Position numbers and translations under genes: made by a program. The notes under the pieces were generated by a model. That model saw only the letters and a list, made by a program, of their open reading frames with translations. It did not search any database and was not told the origin of the DNA. This document shows, piece by piece, positions 10,466-20,232 of a stretch of 43,233 bases of DNA (position 1 is the first letter of the stretch; the number at the start of each line of letters is the position of its first letter). This DNA is from Blattamonas nauphoetae (Eukaryota > Preaxostyla > Oxymonadida), in assembly GCA_033064195.1 (NCBI GenBank), contig JARBJD010000484.1, forward strand, positions 1 to 43,233, in the 5' to 3' direction.

Positions 10466-11095
10466 ACAAGCTCCAAAAACAGTCTCAATTTCTGCTTGTT
10501 GCTTTGTCGTCCGCAGTTGCTGATCAGTGCGGACACTATTCCCGCAAATTGATACCAACAAGTTTTAACCAGTTTTTGTCTCAATACATGCCCTATCGAC
10601 TGTAACTATCACTACTGCATGCAGAAATCGTCTTTTCCACTGCGTGATCATGGAAGACGTCACTCGACGTGCTCAACTACGCTGTTGAACTGAGGAGGGA
10701 GTTCTCGAATGAAAACTCACTTCATTCCGCTCGCAGTGCATTACATCACTTCACTCACCGCTTTTTGTCTCATAGTCTTTCCTTTTTATCAGATTTCTTT
10801 CAATTTGTCACCCTCTATTGCATGTTTAAAGCTTTCTCACTTCGTTTTCCACCGCATGTCGGGATATGGGCGTATCGGGAATTGGAGATCTGCAAACATG
10901 TTGCCAATTCAAGACGATGAGAAAAGGGTGATGACCAGCAAGCGATAATTGATCTACGGACAGGATTTGTGACTGTGGAATGCAGATGTGAAGAGACATT
11001 CAGTGAAAGATGAATAACGATGAAAAGACTGATTATTCTTCAATCGTCATGAAATGAGAAAAATATAGGTCTGTCATCCTCCGAGTGCGACAACT
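10466..11095. other. Intergenic, nothing supported
   Basis: Short open frames exist on both strands (for example 10,669-10,948 plus), but they are hydrophobic/His/Phe-rich without a coherent pattern, and no splice-joined gene was seen. No repeat or structured RNA was recognised by eye. Confidence 0.4.
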
Positions 11096-11735
11096 TCAAC
11101 CATTGGCAGTGAGAGATTTGGCCTCATCAAGAAGCATGGCTGAAGAGAGGGTGAGGAAGGAATGAGTTTGTTACAATGAAGGGGAGGTACCAGATTGATC
11201 AGCATTGTCGCCAGGTTGGCCAGAACTTTGTGCTTCTTGCTCCCGTTGCTGTCTTCTCTTCTCTCGCTGTTTTCGGTGCTTTTTCTGGCGTTGGCGTTGA
11301 AGAGATTGCTCTCTGATGCTTTCTTTCAGTTCGCTTGCTCGTTCTTCATATCTTGCGAGGACTTTCTGGGAATGTTCGGATGAAAGTGGAACGAATGAAA
11401 AGTGTGAATGAAAAGACGGATTGGAAGACAGACAGGGGCATCTTTTTGAACTCGAATCTCTTTCGCAGCTCGTTCACGTTTGTTGTGTCTGTTGCCCTTG
11501 CAGCCTAATCTTTTTCCCATCAGTGCTCAAATCTGTAAAAGGGATGGATCTCGTTGAATCACTTATTTGACGAGGACACAAACCCTGAATGAAGTATCGG
11601 ACACTCACCCCTGATTCTCTTGGTTTCATCATATTCTGCTCCTTCGACAATTCTCGCTCCGATGACAAAAACGTGAGTTCGAAATCAATGTGATTGAAGT
11701 GAGAAGGGAAATAATTGGCTTAAAGCACGCCACAT
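11096..11735 (-). CDS. Small spliced coiled-coil protein, family not recognised
   Basis: The clearest part is an exon at 11191-11351, with charged heptad-like text (YEERASELKESIREQ, then KKHRKQREKRRQQREQEAQ). Its 3' end has GTACCT at 11190, and a 51-nt intron ends in CAG before a last exon at 11096-11139 (A-M-L-L-D-E-A-K-S-L-T-A-N-G, TGA). Upstream, exons at 11478-11532 and 11609-11656 join through GTGAGTGT...TTTTACAG and read ...EYDETKRIRDLSTDGKKI. A tiny first exon at 11729-11735 (ATG TGG C) keeps the frame. The total is 315 nt, 104 residues. The 5' exon and the 3' splice site at 11352 (an AAG) are the weak points. The composition suggests an RNA- or complex-binding helix; no function is assigned. 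Confidence 0.45.
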
Positions 11736-11790
11736 CCACGTCGTGTTCAAGTGGCAAGCACTGCTTGCGATAATGGCGTTCTGAAGTCGA

Positions 11791-13068
11791 TTAGACTTCG
11801 ATTGCGGGTTCTCCTCCCCCAATGATGTGCGCGACAAAAACGACCTCCGAATCTGCGACAATCCCACACTCAGCAAGAGTGGCACTGTTTGAGTTGAGTG
11901 TACGTCCATAGTAAAAAAGTATGACTGAGCTGCTTCGAACATGCTCTCGCAGAGAGATAATATCCTTCAAATCTCTCACAGTCTTGGTGGGACTGATACG
12001 CACTGTGGATGACCTGTTCATTTGATCTCGGATAGTGAGAGGGATGAGGTCAGGTGGTTCATCAGAGTCGTTGATAATGAGGATCAACGAATCATTGCCC
12101 CCAAAATCGATTGCTGATACTGTCAGAGAATCGGCAAGTTCTTCACTTTCGTTCATGAGACTCATTCTTTGCACGGGAACACATATGGATGGAACGAGGG
12201 TTTGCTTCAATTGAAGAACAGTATTCCCAGGATTAATGTTGATATCAAAGATATGTCCATTGGAAGCACAAACAATGCGTAGTTGGAACGGTTCCGTTTT
12301 TGGATTAGGCAAAGAGGGTGTGTCTTTATCAATCGTTTTGCCACTCTGTAGTGATAGCGTCGGTTGTAGTGACTCGATCATTCTCTTCAATTCATTCATC
12401 TGGCGGTCACTTTTGCCTTCCAGCTCTCGAAGTTTCTTTGTTTCTTCCCTCAAATTGCACACTTCCTCTTCCAGCGAGTCAAGTTCCGTCTTCTCCACCA
12501 CAACGAGGGGAGTGTCGCTGATGCCGTCCAACGCAATCAGAACAGTGTGTGCTCTACGTTTCAAACGGTGGTCGCACGATGGCGAACGCTCCAGAGAGTG
12601 GAGTGAGGAACTGAGCAGTCGTTTGTTGCTGATTGACACACCCAGCTCACCAAGATGATTCAGCACATTTCCAATCAGATCCAGCAATATAATCATTTGT
12701 TGGATCGATGCCTCCGATCTATCTGAGAACGACGTCACAATTGATGGAATGTGATGCCAAGCTTGACAATGCACAATTCCAACGTCTTCCTTCCATTGGA
12801 TCAAGTCATGAAGCACTGAGTCAAGTGTTGGCGGTTCCTGGAAGAAAAAAATGGTAAAAAATGCGAAGAGAGAGCTAGATACAGCTGAAAAACGAGTTGA
12901 TGTTCGTCGAATGTCGTGTAGAACAATGTCAGGGACATGAGAATCGAAAATGTACTGAAGATCGTGAAAATGCATGAGAAAGAGATGAACAGACGAGAGA
13001 AGATGGAGGAATCATCGAGATACAGATAGAATGGGCTGATCAGAACAGACTTCACTTTCTCCAGTCAT
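11791..13068 (-). CDS. Coiled-coil protein with two tandem C-terminal ubiquitin-like domains (paralogue 1)
   Basis: The main exon is 11791-12837 (stop TAA). A likely first exon at 13024-13068 encodes a 15-residue start (MTGESEVCSDQPILS), joined across a 186-bp intron with GTATCT and TTCTTCCAG, phase 0. In order: a helical N-terminal region; the segment S-L-H-S-L-(E/S)-R-S-P-S-C-D, shared with the paralogue at 23.7-24.7 kb; a Glu/Lys-rich coiled coil (about residues 145-185 of the spliced product); and then two beta-grasp-like repeats of about 75 residues. The second repeat has the ubiquitin-like words V-R-D-L-K and F-Y-Y-G-R-T-L. The protein ends G-G-G followed by six residues (EPAIEV), which recalls a processable ubiquitin-like precursor; the paralogue lacks this. 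A role in ubiquitin-like signalling or proteasome binding is inference. It is divergent from the reticulon-like gene, with 137 bp between the starts. Confidence 0.65.
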
Positions 13069-13205
13069 TTCTTGTCCTCATTGTCAACAGACTCGTTCGG
13101 AATCTTCTCGGTGATTTTATCTCTGTAGAGGTGTCTTCTTGACACTGATTTCTCGGGAATTGTCAACCTTTCCTGTTCAAGTGAAACTAAGGGTGTGATC
13201 AAACA
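13069..13205. promoter_or_regulatory. Probable bidirectional promoter
   Basis: 137 bp separate the predicted start codons of two divergent genes, the UBL protein (minus) and the reticulon-like protein (plus). No defined element such as a TATA box was identified; the call rests on gene arrangement only. Confidence 0.35.
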
Positions 13206-14079
13206 ATGTCTGAACAAATCAACCAACTTAAGGAATCAGCACAAAACGCTTGCAACAAAGAAGACTGCAAGAAGCTTATCAAGGAATATGGCCTTGATAA
13301 GTATGTGTACCTCCTCTCGAAGGGCTTCACACTCGAGAGTTACTTGACCTACGTCATCGTGATTGTTCTCGCCTTCGTGAACATCTAGTGTGTCAATCTC
13401 TCTCTTCTTTATTCCCTTCTTTTTCTCTCCTTTTCTGATTCTTGTTTCTGCCTATAGCGTCGTCCGTGTCACTAACTTGCCCGTCCTCACGTACGCCGCT
13501 CTTGGCCTCCTTGAGCTGTACTACATCAACCTCGCTGTGACCACATTCGGTGCTGTGAAGGCTGAACAATCTGAGTGTGTCCCTTCATCCTATTCTTCAT
13601 ATATCTCCAGAATCGACGCCGCTGTCAACAAGCTTTTCGACTGCTCGTGCAGCGCCGACCAATGCCCCATCATGAACAACGAGAAGGTTAAGGAGTTCTC
13701 CAAGCAATCCTGGTTCAAACCAGCCGTCATTTCTGTCGGCCTGCTCCTCCTCGCCCTCGTCTTCCACATCTTCTCTGGCTTCTTCCTATCCTGTGTTGCC
13801 TTCATCCTCCTCGTCGCTGTTCCCCCATTTGTCAAGTTCGGTCTTGATGTGAAGTGCAAGGAATTCTACAAGGCTAATCTCGAGCCCAAGATCAAGGAAC
13901 TGTACGAAACCCAGATCAAGCCCAAGCTCGACAAATCAGCTGCCCCCGCTCCCAAGACTGAGACCAAGCCAGCCGAGGCCAAGAAGGAAGAGTCAGCCCC
14001 TGCTCCAGAAGCCGCTCCAGTTGCCGAGCCAGTTGCTGAAACCTCTGAAGCTCCAGCTGAGGAACCAAAGGAAGAATAA
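13206..14079 (+). CDS. Reticulon-like ER membrane-shaping protein
   Basis: Two exons, 13206-13387 and 13458-14079, joined across a 70-bp intron (GTGTGT...CCTATAG). The split codon TA|C restores Tyr and gives FVNIYVVRVTNLPVL. The product is 267 residues, ending in TAA. Layout: a helical cytosolic start, hydrophobic hairpin 1 (about residues 45-90), a ~60-residue hydrophilic loop with several Cys, hairpin 2 (about 150-190), an amphipathic helix (YKANLEPKIKELYETQIK), then an Ala/Pro/Glu/Lys-rich tail. Two long hydrophobic hairpins around a ~60-residue loop is the reticulon homology pattern, known to wedge into the ER membrane and curve tubules. Codons are strongly biased (GCC, CTC, ACC, AAG) compared with neighbours, which suggests high expression. 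A different hairpin-membrane family cannot be excluded. Confidence 0.65.
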
Positions 14080-14360
14080 CTTTCCCACCCCTCTCGTCCA
14101 TAGATCTTTTCCTCCTCAGAATTTTGTTATCAACTCGTTTTCGTACTAACCCATAGAATCGTTTTCTCAAATCGATCGATGTTATTCAGCTGTTGTTTCC
14201 GTGTTTTGGTGGCTGGCATCATTCCCAGAGACGAAAGAAACTGTAATCACACATGTAGAACTGAAAACATGACGTGGAGCTTAAACAAAAGACAGAATGA
14301 AAGAACAAAGTCTTCTTCGAAAACCCCAAAAAAGAGCCGTCGCCTCGAACCGTCCCACCA

Positions 14361-16860
14361 CTACGTGCTCTGCCCAAACTGTGGCTGAGACGGAGAGCTA
14401 AACTGTGGATTCTGATAAGAAGGCTGATATGCCATCTGCGGCTGTTGCGGGTATTGCATCTGCGGAGAGGGATGGTGTTGGTTTTGATAAGGCGACTGAA
14501 ATTGGGGTTGATGCGGGGGCTGGATTTGGAGCTGAGTTATCGCCTGCTGGACATTGGATAGATTCACCAGCGGAGAGTATGGACTCACAATTTGTGGTGA
14601 CTGGATGAATGTTGGCTGCTTGGGAATTGGATGGGGATGGTAAGGAAGATTCTGGGGATGCGTCTGCGGCGGGCTCGGGGACGGTATGATGTAGTTTGGA
14701 TTATTGGTGCTGATGTTGATGATTGGGTGCGGGTGAGGGTGTCTGGGCTGTGGTAAGTTTGGGGAAGACATGAAATTGACTGAAGCCAGATTAGGCGCCG
14801 ACTTGGAGTGGCTGACCACCACAGGAGGGGGAACGGACGACGAAGGAAGATGGTTCTCTGATGTCGAGTATGGACTGTTGTTGAAGGAGGGCGGAGTGGG
14901 TGGAAACGACGGCGGGTGTTGTTGAGGTGGAAATCTGCTCGGGGCAGGGCTTGAGGGAGAAGAATGCGGCGCTGCTTGTAAATCTTGTGGCGGGACTGCG
15001 AGAAACCCAATTGCCTCTGTGCCCCCTTCCAGAGGCTGATTGTGGGCTGCGGCAGGATAATTCTGAGCAGGAGCGGGGTGAGGATGGTGGGAAGGAGGAG
15101 AAGGAGCATTGCCTTGCCCATATTGTGATATTATCGATTGCGGGCCTTGTCCAGTCTGTGAATTAATTTGTTGTGGGACTTGTTTTGGTTTTGGTTTCGT
15201 TTTTGGGTGGATGGGAAGAGGGGTGTTCATCTGCGGACGGTCCATGGGTCTGCCTTGGCCGGAATCTGTCTCCCACTCGAAGCTGGTTGTGGTGTTGGAA
15301 TACATCGGCGGAGGGCGGAGGGTCATTGTGGGGTCGGGCGGGGGGAGATTGGCGTGTTCAGCGGCTCTGCCGTCTTTGGAGACATATTTATCGATCATTG
15401 TGTGTGCAAGTGCGTTGATTCTGGGGTAGGAGAGGAGCTGGGCAGTGAAGGGGCGTTGGGTGTAATCCTGGAGAGATCAGAGAAAGGATGAGGAGAATAA
15501 GGAAATAAGAAGGAGAATCAAACGAAAACAAGCAATACAATGCAGAAAAGCGAAACAGATACGAAGATAGTGTTTACACACCTTTTGCATGCACCACGAG
15601 ATCACACTCAGCAATTCCTGCGAAACACTAACATGGCTCAACCTCAATCGATGTGCCTTCTTCATCTCCTCCCCCAACTGATATATGTTGGTGGACCTCC
15701 ACGGGAAGCCTCCATACACCATTTGGAAGAGAGTGACACCGAGCGACCAGACATCCACTCGCGCATCGTATTGCACTCTTTGGTCGGAGGTGACGAGCTC
15801 AGGCGACATGAAGATGCTGTGGGACGAGAGAGAGAATGATGATGAGGAAAGGAGAGAAGAAAGGGCGAGTGAGGGAGGATCGAGAAATGATGGATGAAGA
15901 ATGGTGGGTGAGCGAGTCATACGGTGATCCTTTGAAAGAGGTCATAAACATGGCGTTCCCTTGATTTGTGTTGATCTGCCGAGCTTCCCCAAAGTCGCCT
16001 GTGGAAGAGAAGAGAGTGGACGAGAGACGATGAGGAACAGTGAGAAAACGAATAATTGACGATAACGAGAAGAGAAGAGGAAGGAGCAGTAAAGATTGGA
16101 CAATATGGCAGAGGAATGCAGACAGATTGTGAGTTTGTCCTTCTTTGGGTCGATCATCACGTTTTCTGGCTTCATGTCGCGATGGATGATGGCCGCGTTG
16201 TGAGCAGCATGCATGCCAATCAGGATTTGGGCAAGGAAAGTCCATATTTTCTGAGAGGAGGTGTGATGCAGCGGAGAGAGATGAGAAGAGCGGAGTGTCA
16301 GATGGGAGACAACACAAGGACAAGTAATGAGGAAAATGATGACAACGAAATGAAGAATTTGGGAAGGGCTTGAAATTGATCTGTTGGTTCAATAAAGTCG
16401 GAAATGACGACGGAGCGAGAGAAACGATTTGTGGGCATACCGGTTCGTCCAGAATGAGTCCATTTTTCTTCAGATCTTCGAGATATTTGCTAAGTGCAAT
16501 TCCTTCGATGAAGTCCAGCACAAGGTGAAAGCAAGTGTCTGTAACGTCAAAATCAATGAGCCCTGTCGCAAATGCTGTTTTGACACCCTTAAGGCACTGG
16601 GTTTCGCGTTGGAACGATTCAATCCGATCCTGTGTCAGTGGAATCTCTTTGATGGCGTATGTTTTGGATTTGCGTTTTGCAGAGAACACTTCTCCATTTG
16701 CTCCTTTTCCGAGACTTTTGATGATTGAATCTGATATATTACTGCAAAATTGGGAAAGACAAACAGCTGTGGCCGTGAACGACGATTTCTTTTCTTGGAG
16801 TCGACATCTTGTTGAGATGTTGTTGAAGATCCACCCTTTCTTTGGAATGATTTTGATCAT
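14361..16860 (-). CDS. NEK-like serine/threonine protein kinase with a Pro/Gln-rich tail, six exons
   Basis: Exons (minus order): tentative 16835-16860, then 16441-16741, 16124-16250, 15923-15998, 15582-15816 and 14361-15467, all bounded by GT-AG. Introns are 93, 190, 125, 106 and 114 bp. The spliced length is 1,872 nt (623 residues, stop TAG). Kinase motifs appear in order: Gly loop L-G-K-G-A-N-G-E-V, ATP-site Lys in Y-A-I-K-E, a C-helix Glu in Q-R-E-T, catalytic loop I-I-H-R-D-M-K-P-E-N, C-D-F-G-E-A-R restored across the third intron, S-P-I-F-M-S-P-E-L-V across the fourth, and D-V-W-S-L-G-V-T-L-F-Q-M. All catalytic residues are present, so it should be active. The GSPIFMSPE activation segment and short lobes suit the NEK group, but a CAMK/other assignment is possible. 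The last ~300 residues are Pro/Gln/Asn-rich and disordered. The first exon (MIKIIPKK) is the least certain part. Confidence 0.85.
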
Positions 16861-17079
16861 CACTGTTGAAACGAAGATGTAAAATCGGAACCCTATCGGG
16901 TAAACTGATTTGTGGGTGACCACAACTTTACAACTGGAGATTATTCTCAACCGGATTGTTCTGATAAGGAGAAAACGATCAAGCAATCACAGGATTAGAA
17001 ACTCCGAAATAGGACATTGTCGTCAACAGTCTACCATCGTCTGCATAGCTCAACACTTTGAGATCATTACTTTTCATCG

Positions 17080-17378
17080 ATGAACAGCAGTTCTGTCTTC
17101 TCCCTGTATGTTTCACATTCCCAAAATGCCAAGCAAACTGGTTTCCTCCTTCCCGTGGAGACAGACCCGTTCCTGTTGGCGAGAACAATGGCACTTCGCT
17201 GCCAAAGCAGATTAAGTAAGTTGTGTGATTGGAATGTCTCGATGATGCACAACTATGATTCCCTGCTTCCATTCATCTTTCATCTGTTTTGTTCTCTTTG
17301 CACTCTCTCCACCTCTCAACTCATTTTATTTCTTCCTTTTCAGTCTCCAAGCTGTTCCGGCGAATTCCTCACATGTAA
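17080..17378 (+). CDS. Spliced microprotein of about 56 residues, unrecognised
   Basis: An ATG at 17080 is preceded in frame by a TGA. Exon 1 (17080-17215) ends A|GTAAGT, and a 128-bp intron ends in TTCCTTTTCAG. Exon 2 (17344-17378) reads S-K-L-F-R-R-I-P-H-M then TAA. The joined text contains N-A-K-Q-T-G-F-L-L-P-V-E-T-D-P-F-L-L-A-R, which looks like folded protein. I do not recognise the family. The short last exon and a second GTAACT within it mean further exons downstream are possible. It converges on the minus-strand microprotein at 17,562-17,936. Confidence 0.4.
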
Positions 17379-17561
17379 CTCTTCTCTCTCATCTCGATTC
17401 TTTGTGTTTGAGTGAGTTGGATCTGTGCGATCTCTTCTGCGCTTTTTGAACATCAAACACCGATTTGTTGGACTCCATCATGTTTATTAGATCATTATTG
17501 TCTTTCCACTCGTATTCTTCATTTATACACTCACTTCTGTTGACGTTGTAAACCTCAAAAT

Positions 17562-17936
17562 TCATTGTTTCTCAGACACATCACACCCACTTTTCAGGAT
17601 CTGATATCGCCAAATGTCACTCCTTTCTCATTGGCCCACCTCTTTACGTCGTCATTGTGTTCATCACCTCACCCACAATGAAGCAGTAAATCGAACGGAG
17701 AAATACAAAAACAGGAAGAAAACAGCAAGATGGTCTTAAGAAATATCTTAATTGGAAGAATATACACGCAAAAGAGCGAGAGATTGGCACTCACAGGATC
17801 GGTGAGACTCCATTCATTCGGCGGTTGTGTCTGTTTTCCAGTTCGTTCATGTTGTGAGGTTGTTTCGTGGATCAATCTGTGAGATTCCGACTGTGCTGGC
17901 GTCTTGTGAGAGTCGGGGTGCTCACTTTTCCATCAT
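17562..17936 (-). CDS. Three-exon microprotein of about 43 residues, unrecognised
   Basis: Exon 1 is only 11 nt (17926-17936, ATG ATG GAA AA), followed by a 49-nt intron (GTGAGC...CTCACAG). Exon 2 (17795-17876) reads ...H-E-T-T-S-Q-H-E-R-T-G-K-Q-T-Q-P-P-N-E-W-S, ending L-T-D-P|GTGAGT. After a 194-bp intron ending GATATCAG, exon 3 (17562-17600) gives I-L-K-S-G-C-D-V-S-E-K-Q and TGA. The total is 132 nt, a multiple of three, and all junctions are canonical, which supports a real gene. It has no transmembrane segment. I do not recognise the family, and no function is given. Confidence 0.45.
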
Positions 17937-18084
17937 CTTCACATTCAACCGAGGAAAAGGAAGATTCAAGCAAAAATGAAATGGAATACGCGAGTAAATA
18001 TGTGATTAAAGAAACAGAAGAAATGGTAGCGAGCTAATCGTCATCCGATCCTGTAAACAATTCTTGTGAGTTGGCTTGTCTCCA

Positions 18085-19024
18085 TTAACCTTGATAGAAC
18101 TGAACATTCCCGCCCCATCGATCAATCAGTGCTGCTCCCATCATCAGACAGTCTTCGTCTTCGTATTCGTAATTGCACGCGAGGAAGTGCAGCTCACACT
18201 CGTCCGACATGCCTTCCTCGTTCACCTTGCCCAAAATCTGTTTGTCTCGCCTCGCCTCAGCTGGATCGATCACTCCACTCCCATAAACGCAGAAGGGAAT
18301 ACGGAGAAGATTCACAGTGATGAGTTCGTCCTCGAAGAAAACCAGGCTGTCCGCGAGGGCAGGTGCAAGCGAGGACGACAGAACGAATTGTGTCGTCTCT
18401 TCCAGGCATCGCGAGATTCCAATCGTCGCCTCAAGAAAGCTTGGGAACATCTCAGAATCGACAGAATCAGGGAATCGGCGGTTGTTCCTGCACACGATCT
18501 CCAGAAACGGTTTGACGGGACGGAAGAACTTGTCGATATTCGCAGATTTCTCGGGAATAGCCAGAATGCAAACATGACATGATGCGTCCCACGATCTCCA
18601 TCAGCCAAAAGTCCGGTTTCGCCAGGAGATGCATTTCTTGTTCGTAGAAGGCGGTTGGGAGGAGAGCGAAGAACCCTGCGTCGATTATGTCGAAGTGCGA
18701 GACCGACAATGTGTAATCCAAGAGGTACCGCAGGAACTTGAATGTTGATTGGACAAGCATTTCGTCGGAGGATGTGAGGAGAAGAACCATTGCCTCAGCG
18801 AATCCAGAACCCGACCTGTCTGGTTTGGGAACAAGGTCGAAGATCAGGAGGTTTGGGGAATGTATTAAGAATGCCTGATCTTGGATCTTTTTCAGAAGAG
18901 CAGATCCATCCAGAGCGTCTTCGAACTCGATCTCGGCTCCTCCCTTGATGAATCCGACAAACGATTGGAAGTCTTGCGACAGTTTGTTGAAATGTTGAAG
19001 ATCTGTATCTGAATTGGTATTCAT
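18085..19024 (-). pseudogene. Member of a divergent alpha-helical Blattamonas-type family, interrupted by one frameshift
   Basis: The likely start is the ATG at 19024; an ATG at 19063 is also in frame. The frame reads through a helical protein (F-N-K-L-S-Q-D-F, L-L-L-T-S-S-D-E, G-F-F-A-L-L-P-T-A-F-Y-E) to near 18,540. There the coding sense moves to another frame, reading F-F-R-P-V-K-P-F-L-E, then M-T/E-T-T-Q-F-V-L-S-S-S and I-L-G-K-V-N-E-E-G-M-S-D-E-C-E-L-H-F, to a TAA at 18085. I recall these words as hallmarks of a large uncharacterised family in Blattamonas (established only by memory). The change of frame near 18,530-18,545 is a one-base event, no intron fits it, and the text on both sides is well kept. 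So it is either a very recent pseudogene or a sequencing error. Confidence 0.6.
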
Positions 19025-19308
19025 TGTCGATGATGAAACGTCGAAAGAAAATTGAAGTCGCATTGGGAACGATATTTGTGAGGAGATGATTGGCGTATTG
19101 GATTTGGAAGCAGAATGGCTGCTTTGTCTTGAAAAGCATCAACAAAGCCATGCTTGTCCCAATCGAGTGAGACGAAGCTATTGATTGAATTTCGACGAGA
19201 CAAACTAGTTTCATCAATTGAACAGCAAACAACGAGCGAAATGAAGATCATTTCAGAACTCGCGAGAGAGAGAAAATGAACAAGCGCGGTGGTGTTAAGA
19301 AACATAAA

Positions 19309-20037
19309 TCAACTCCGAAAACAAGAAGAGGGATACGGCGGGATCCGAAACTTGTCTGGGCAGTTGTTCTGCTTTGAAATGTAATAATCCGACGGGCACG
19401 CAACAACGTCGTATGGCCAGAGGACATCAAGGCACACGTACAAGCCTGACAGATATGAAGTCTGGTTGATGGTCGAGCACTCCAGAATTGGCTTGTAATG
19501 GAGCGCGCGGTTGAAGATGGATGAGACAAGCTGGTTGGAGTATTCCTTCGAACTGGGCTGGATTCCATATTTGTACAATATCCGGTCAAGTTGAATTCTT
19601 TTCAATAGTTCCACAGTGGCGTTGAAGTACGCGTTCTCCGTTCGGAAGAGATTCATCCCGCACGTCCCGTGTTTCTCCCACTCGTGTGCCCACAACTTGT
19701 CATCCGAGCCTTTCGTTGACACCCAATATTTCACAAGATCTGTCACGTTTCGGAGTTGGCTTGCGCGGTGGATCGATTCTGGGCTGCAGCATTGAGGCCA
19801 ATCGTCGGCTGTTCTCCCTGGCCATAATCCGTGGATAGTAAACTCTGGGGCTCCACGCACTGGACCCACTGCGGGCTTGGGATTGTCCCGCAGGCAGTGA
19901 GTTGGAAGATAGAATGTGGCCAGGACGAGATTTGTGAAGTCGCCGATTTCGCTTTCTTTTGTCTTGCAGAGCGCATTGGGAACAGATTCGAAGCGTGAGA
20001 GAGCTGAAAGAAGGAAGAATAGATGAGTGATGATCAT
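19309..20037 (-). CDS. Secreted ribonuclease T2
   Basis: 242 residues, ATG at 20037, stop TGA, no intron. A hydrophobic signal peptide (about residues 1-18, M-I-I-T-H-L-F-F-L-L-S-A-L) is followed by the two conserved active-site segments of the family: F-T-I-H-G-L-W-P (CAS I, first catalytic His) and W-A-H-E-W-E-K-H-G-T-C (CAS II, Glu and second His). Several Cys pairs fit the family's disulfides, and the length is normal for RNase T2 (about 230-260). The enzyme cuts single-stranded RNA through a 2',3'-cyclic phosphate, and acts in lysosome-like vacuoles or outside the cell. All catalytic residues are present, so it should be active. It lies 195 bp downstream of the cyclin gene on the same strand. 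Confidence 0.93.
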   Translation of the reverse strand: MIITHLFFLLSALSRFESVPNALCKTKESEIGDFTNLVLATFYLPTHCLRDNPKPAVGPVRGAPEFTIHGLWPGRTADDWPQCCSPESIHRASQLRNVTDLVKYWVSTKGSDDKLWAHEWEKHGTCGMNLFRTENAYFNATVELLKRIQLDRILYKYGIQPSSKEYSNQLVSSIFNRALHYKPILECSTINQTSYLSGLYVCLDVLWPYDVVACPSDYYISKQNNCPDKFRIPPYPSSCFRS

Positions 20038-20232
20038 AAAGTCGACTGTTTCTCGAGTATTATTGACTCGCTGAACAGACTAACTTATTTTGGATTGATC
20101 AAGCATCTGACACATTCATCACTCTAATTTTCAACAAACCACTCCCTCTAAATAGGTAAAACCTCAAAATGAAGAGAAAGCGGACAACAACCAACTGAAG
20201 AATAAACATTGACGAAAACGAGGTAGAAAAGA
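20038..20232. other. Short intergenic spacer
   Basis: 195 bp between the stop of the cyclin gene and the start of the RNase T2 gene, both on the minus strand. It must contain the 3' end signal of one and the promoter of the other; no specific element was recognised. Confidence 0.4.

Noticed and set aside
12838-12975. N-terminal extension of the first UBL protein in the same frame (Phe-rich)
   Set aside because: It is the translation of an intron: it ends in a TTCTTCCAG splice site at the position where the paralogue also has an intron.
14080-14360. Continuation of the reticulon-like frame past its TAA, open if TAA and TAG coded for Gln
   Set aside because: The text after the stop is not protein-like and looks like a 3' untranslated region, so TAA is taken as a true stop.
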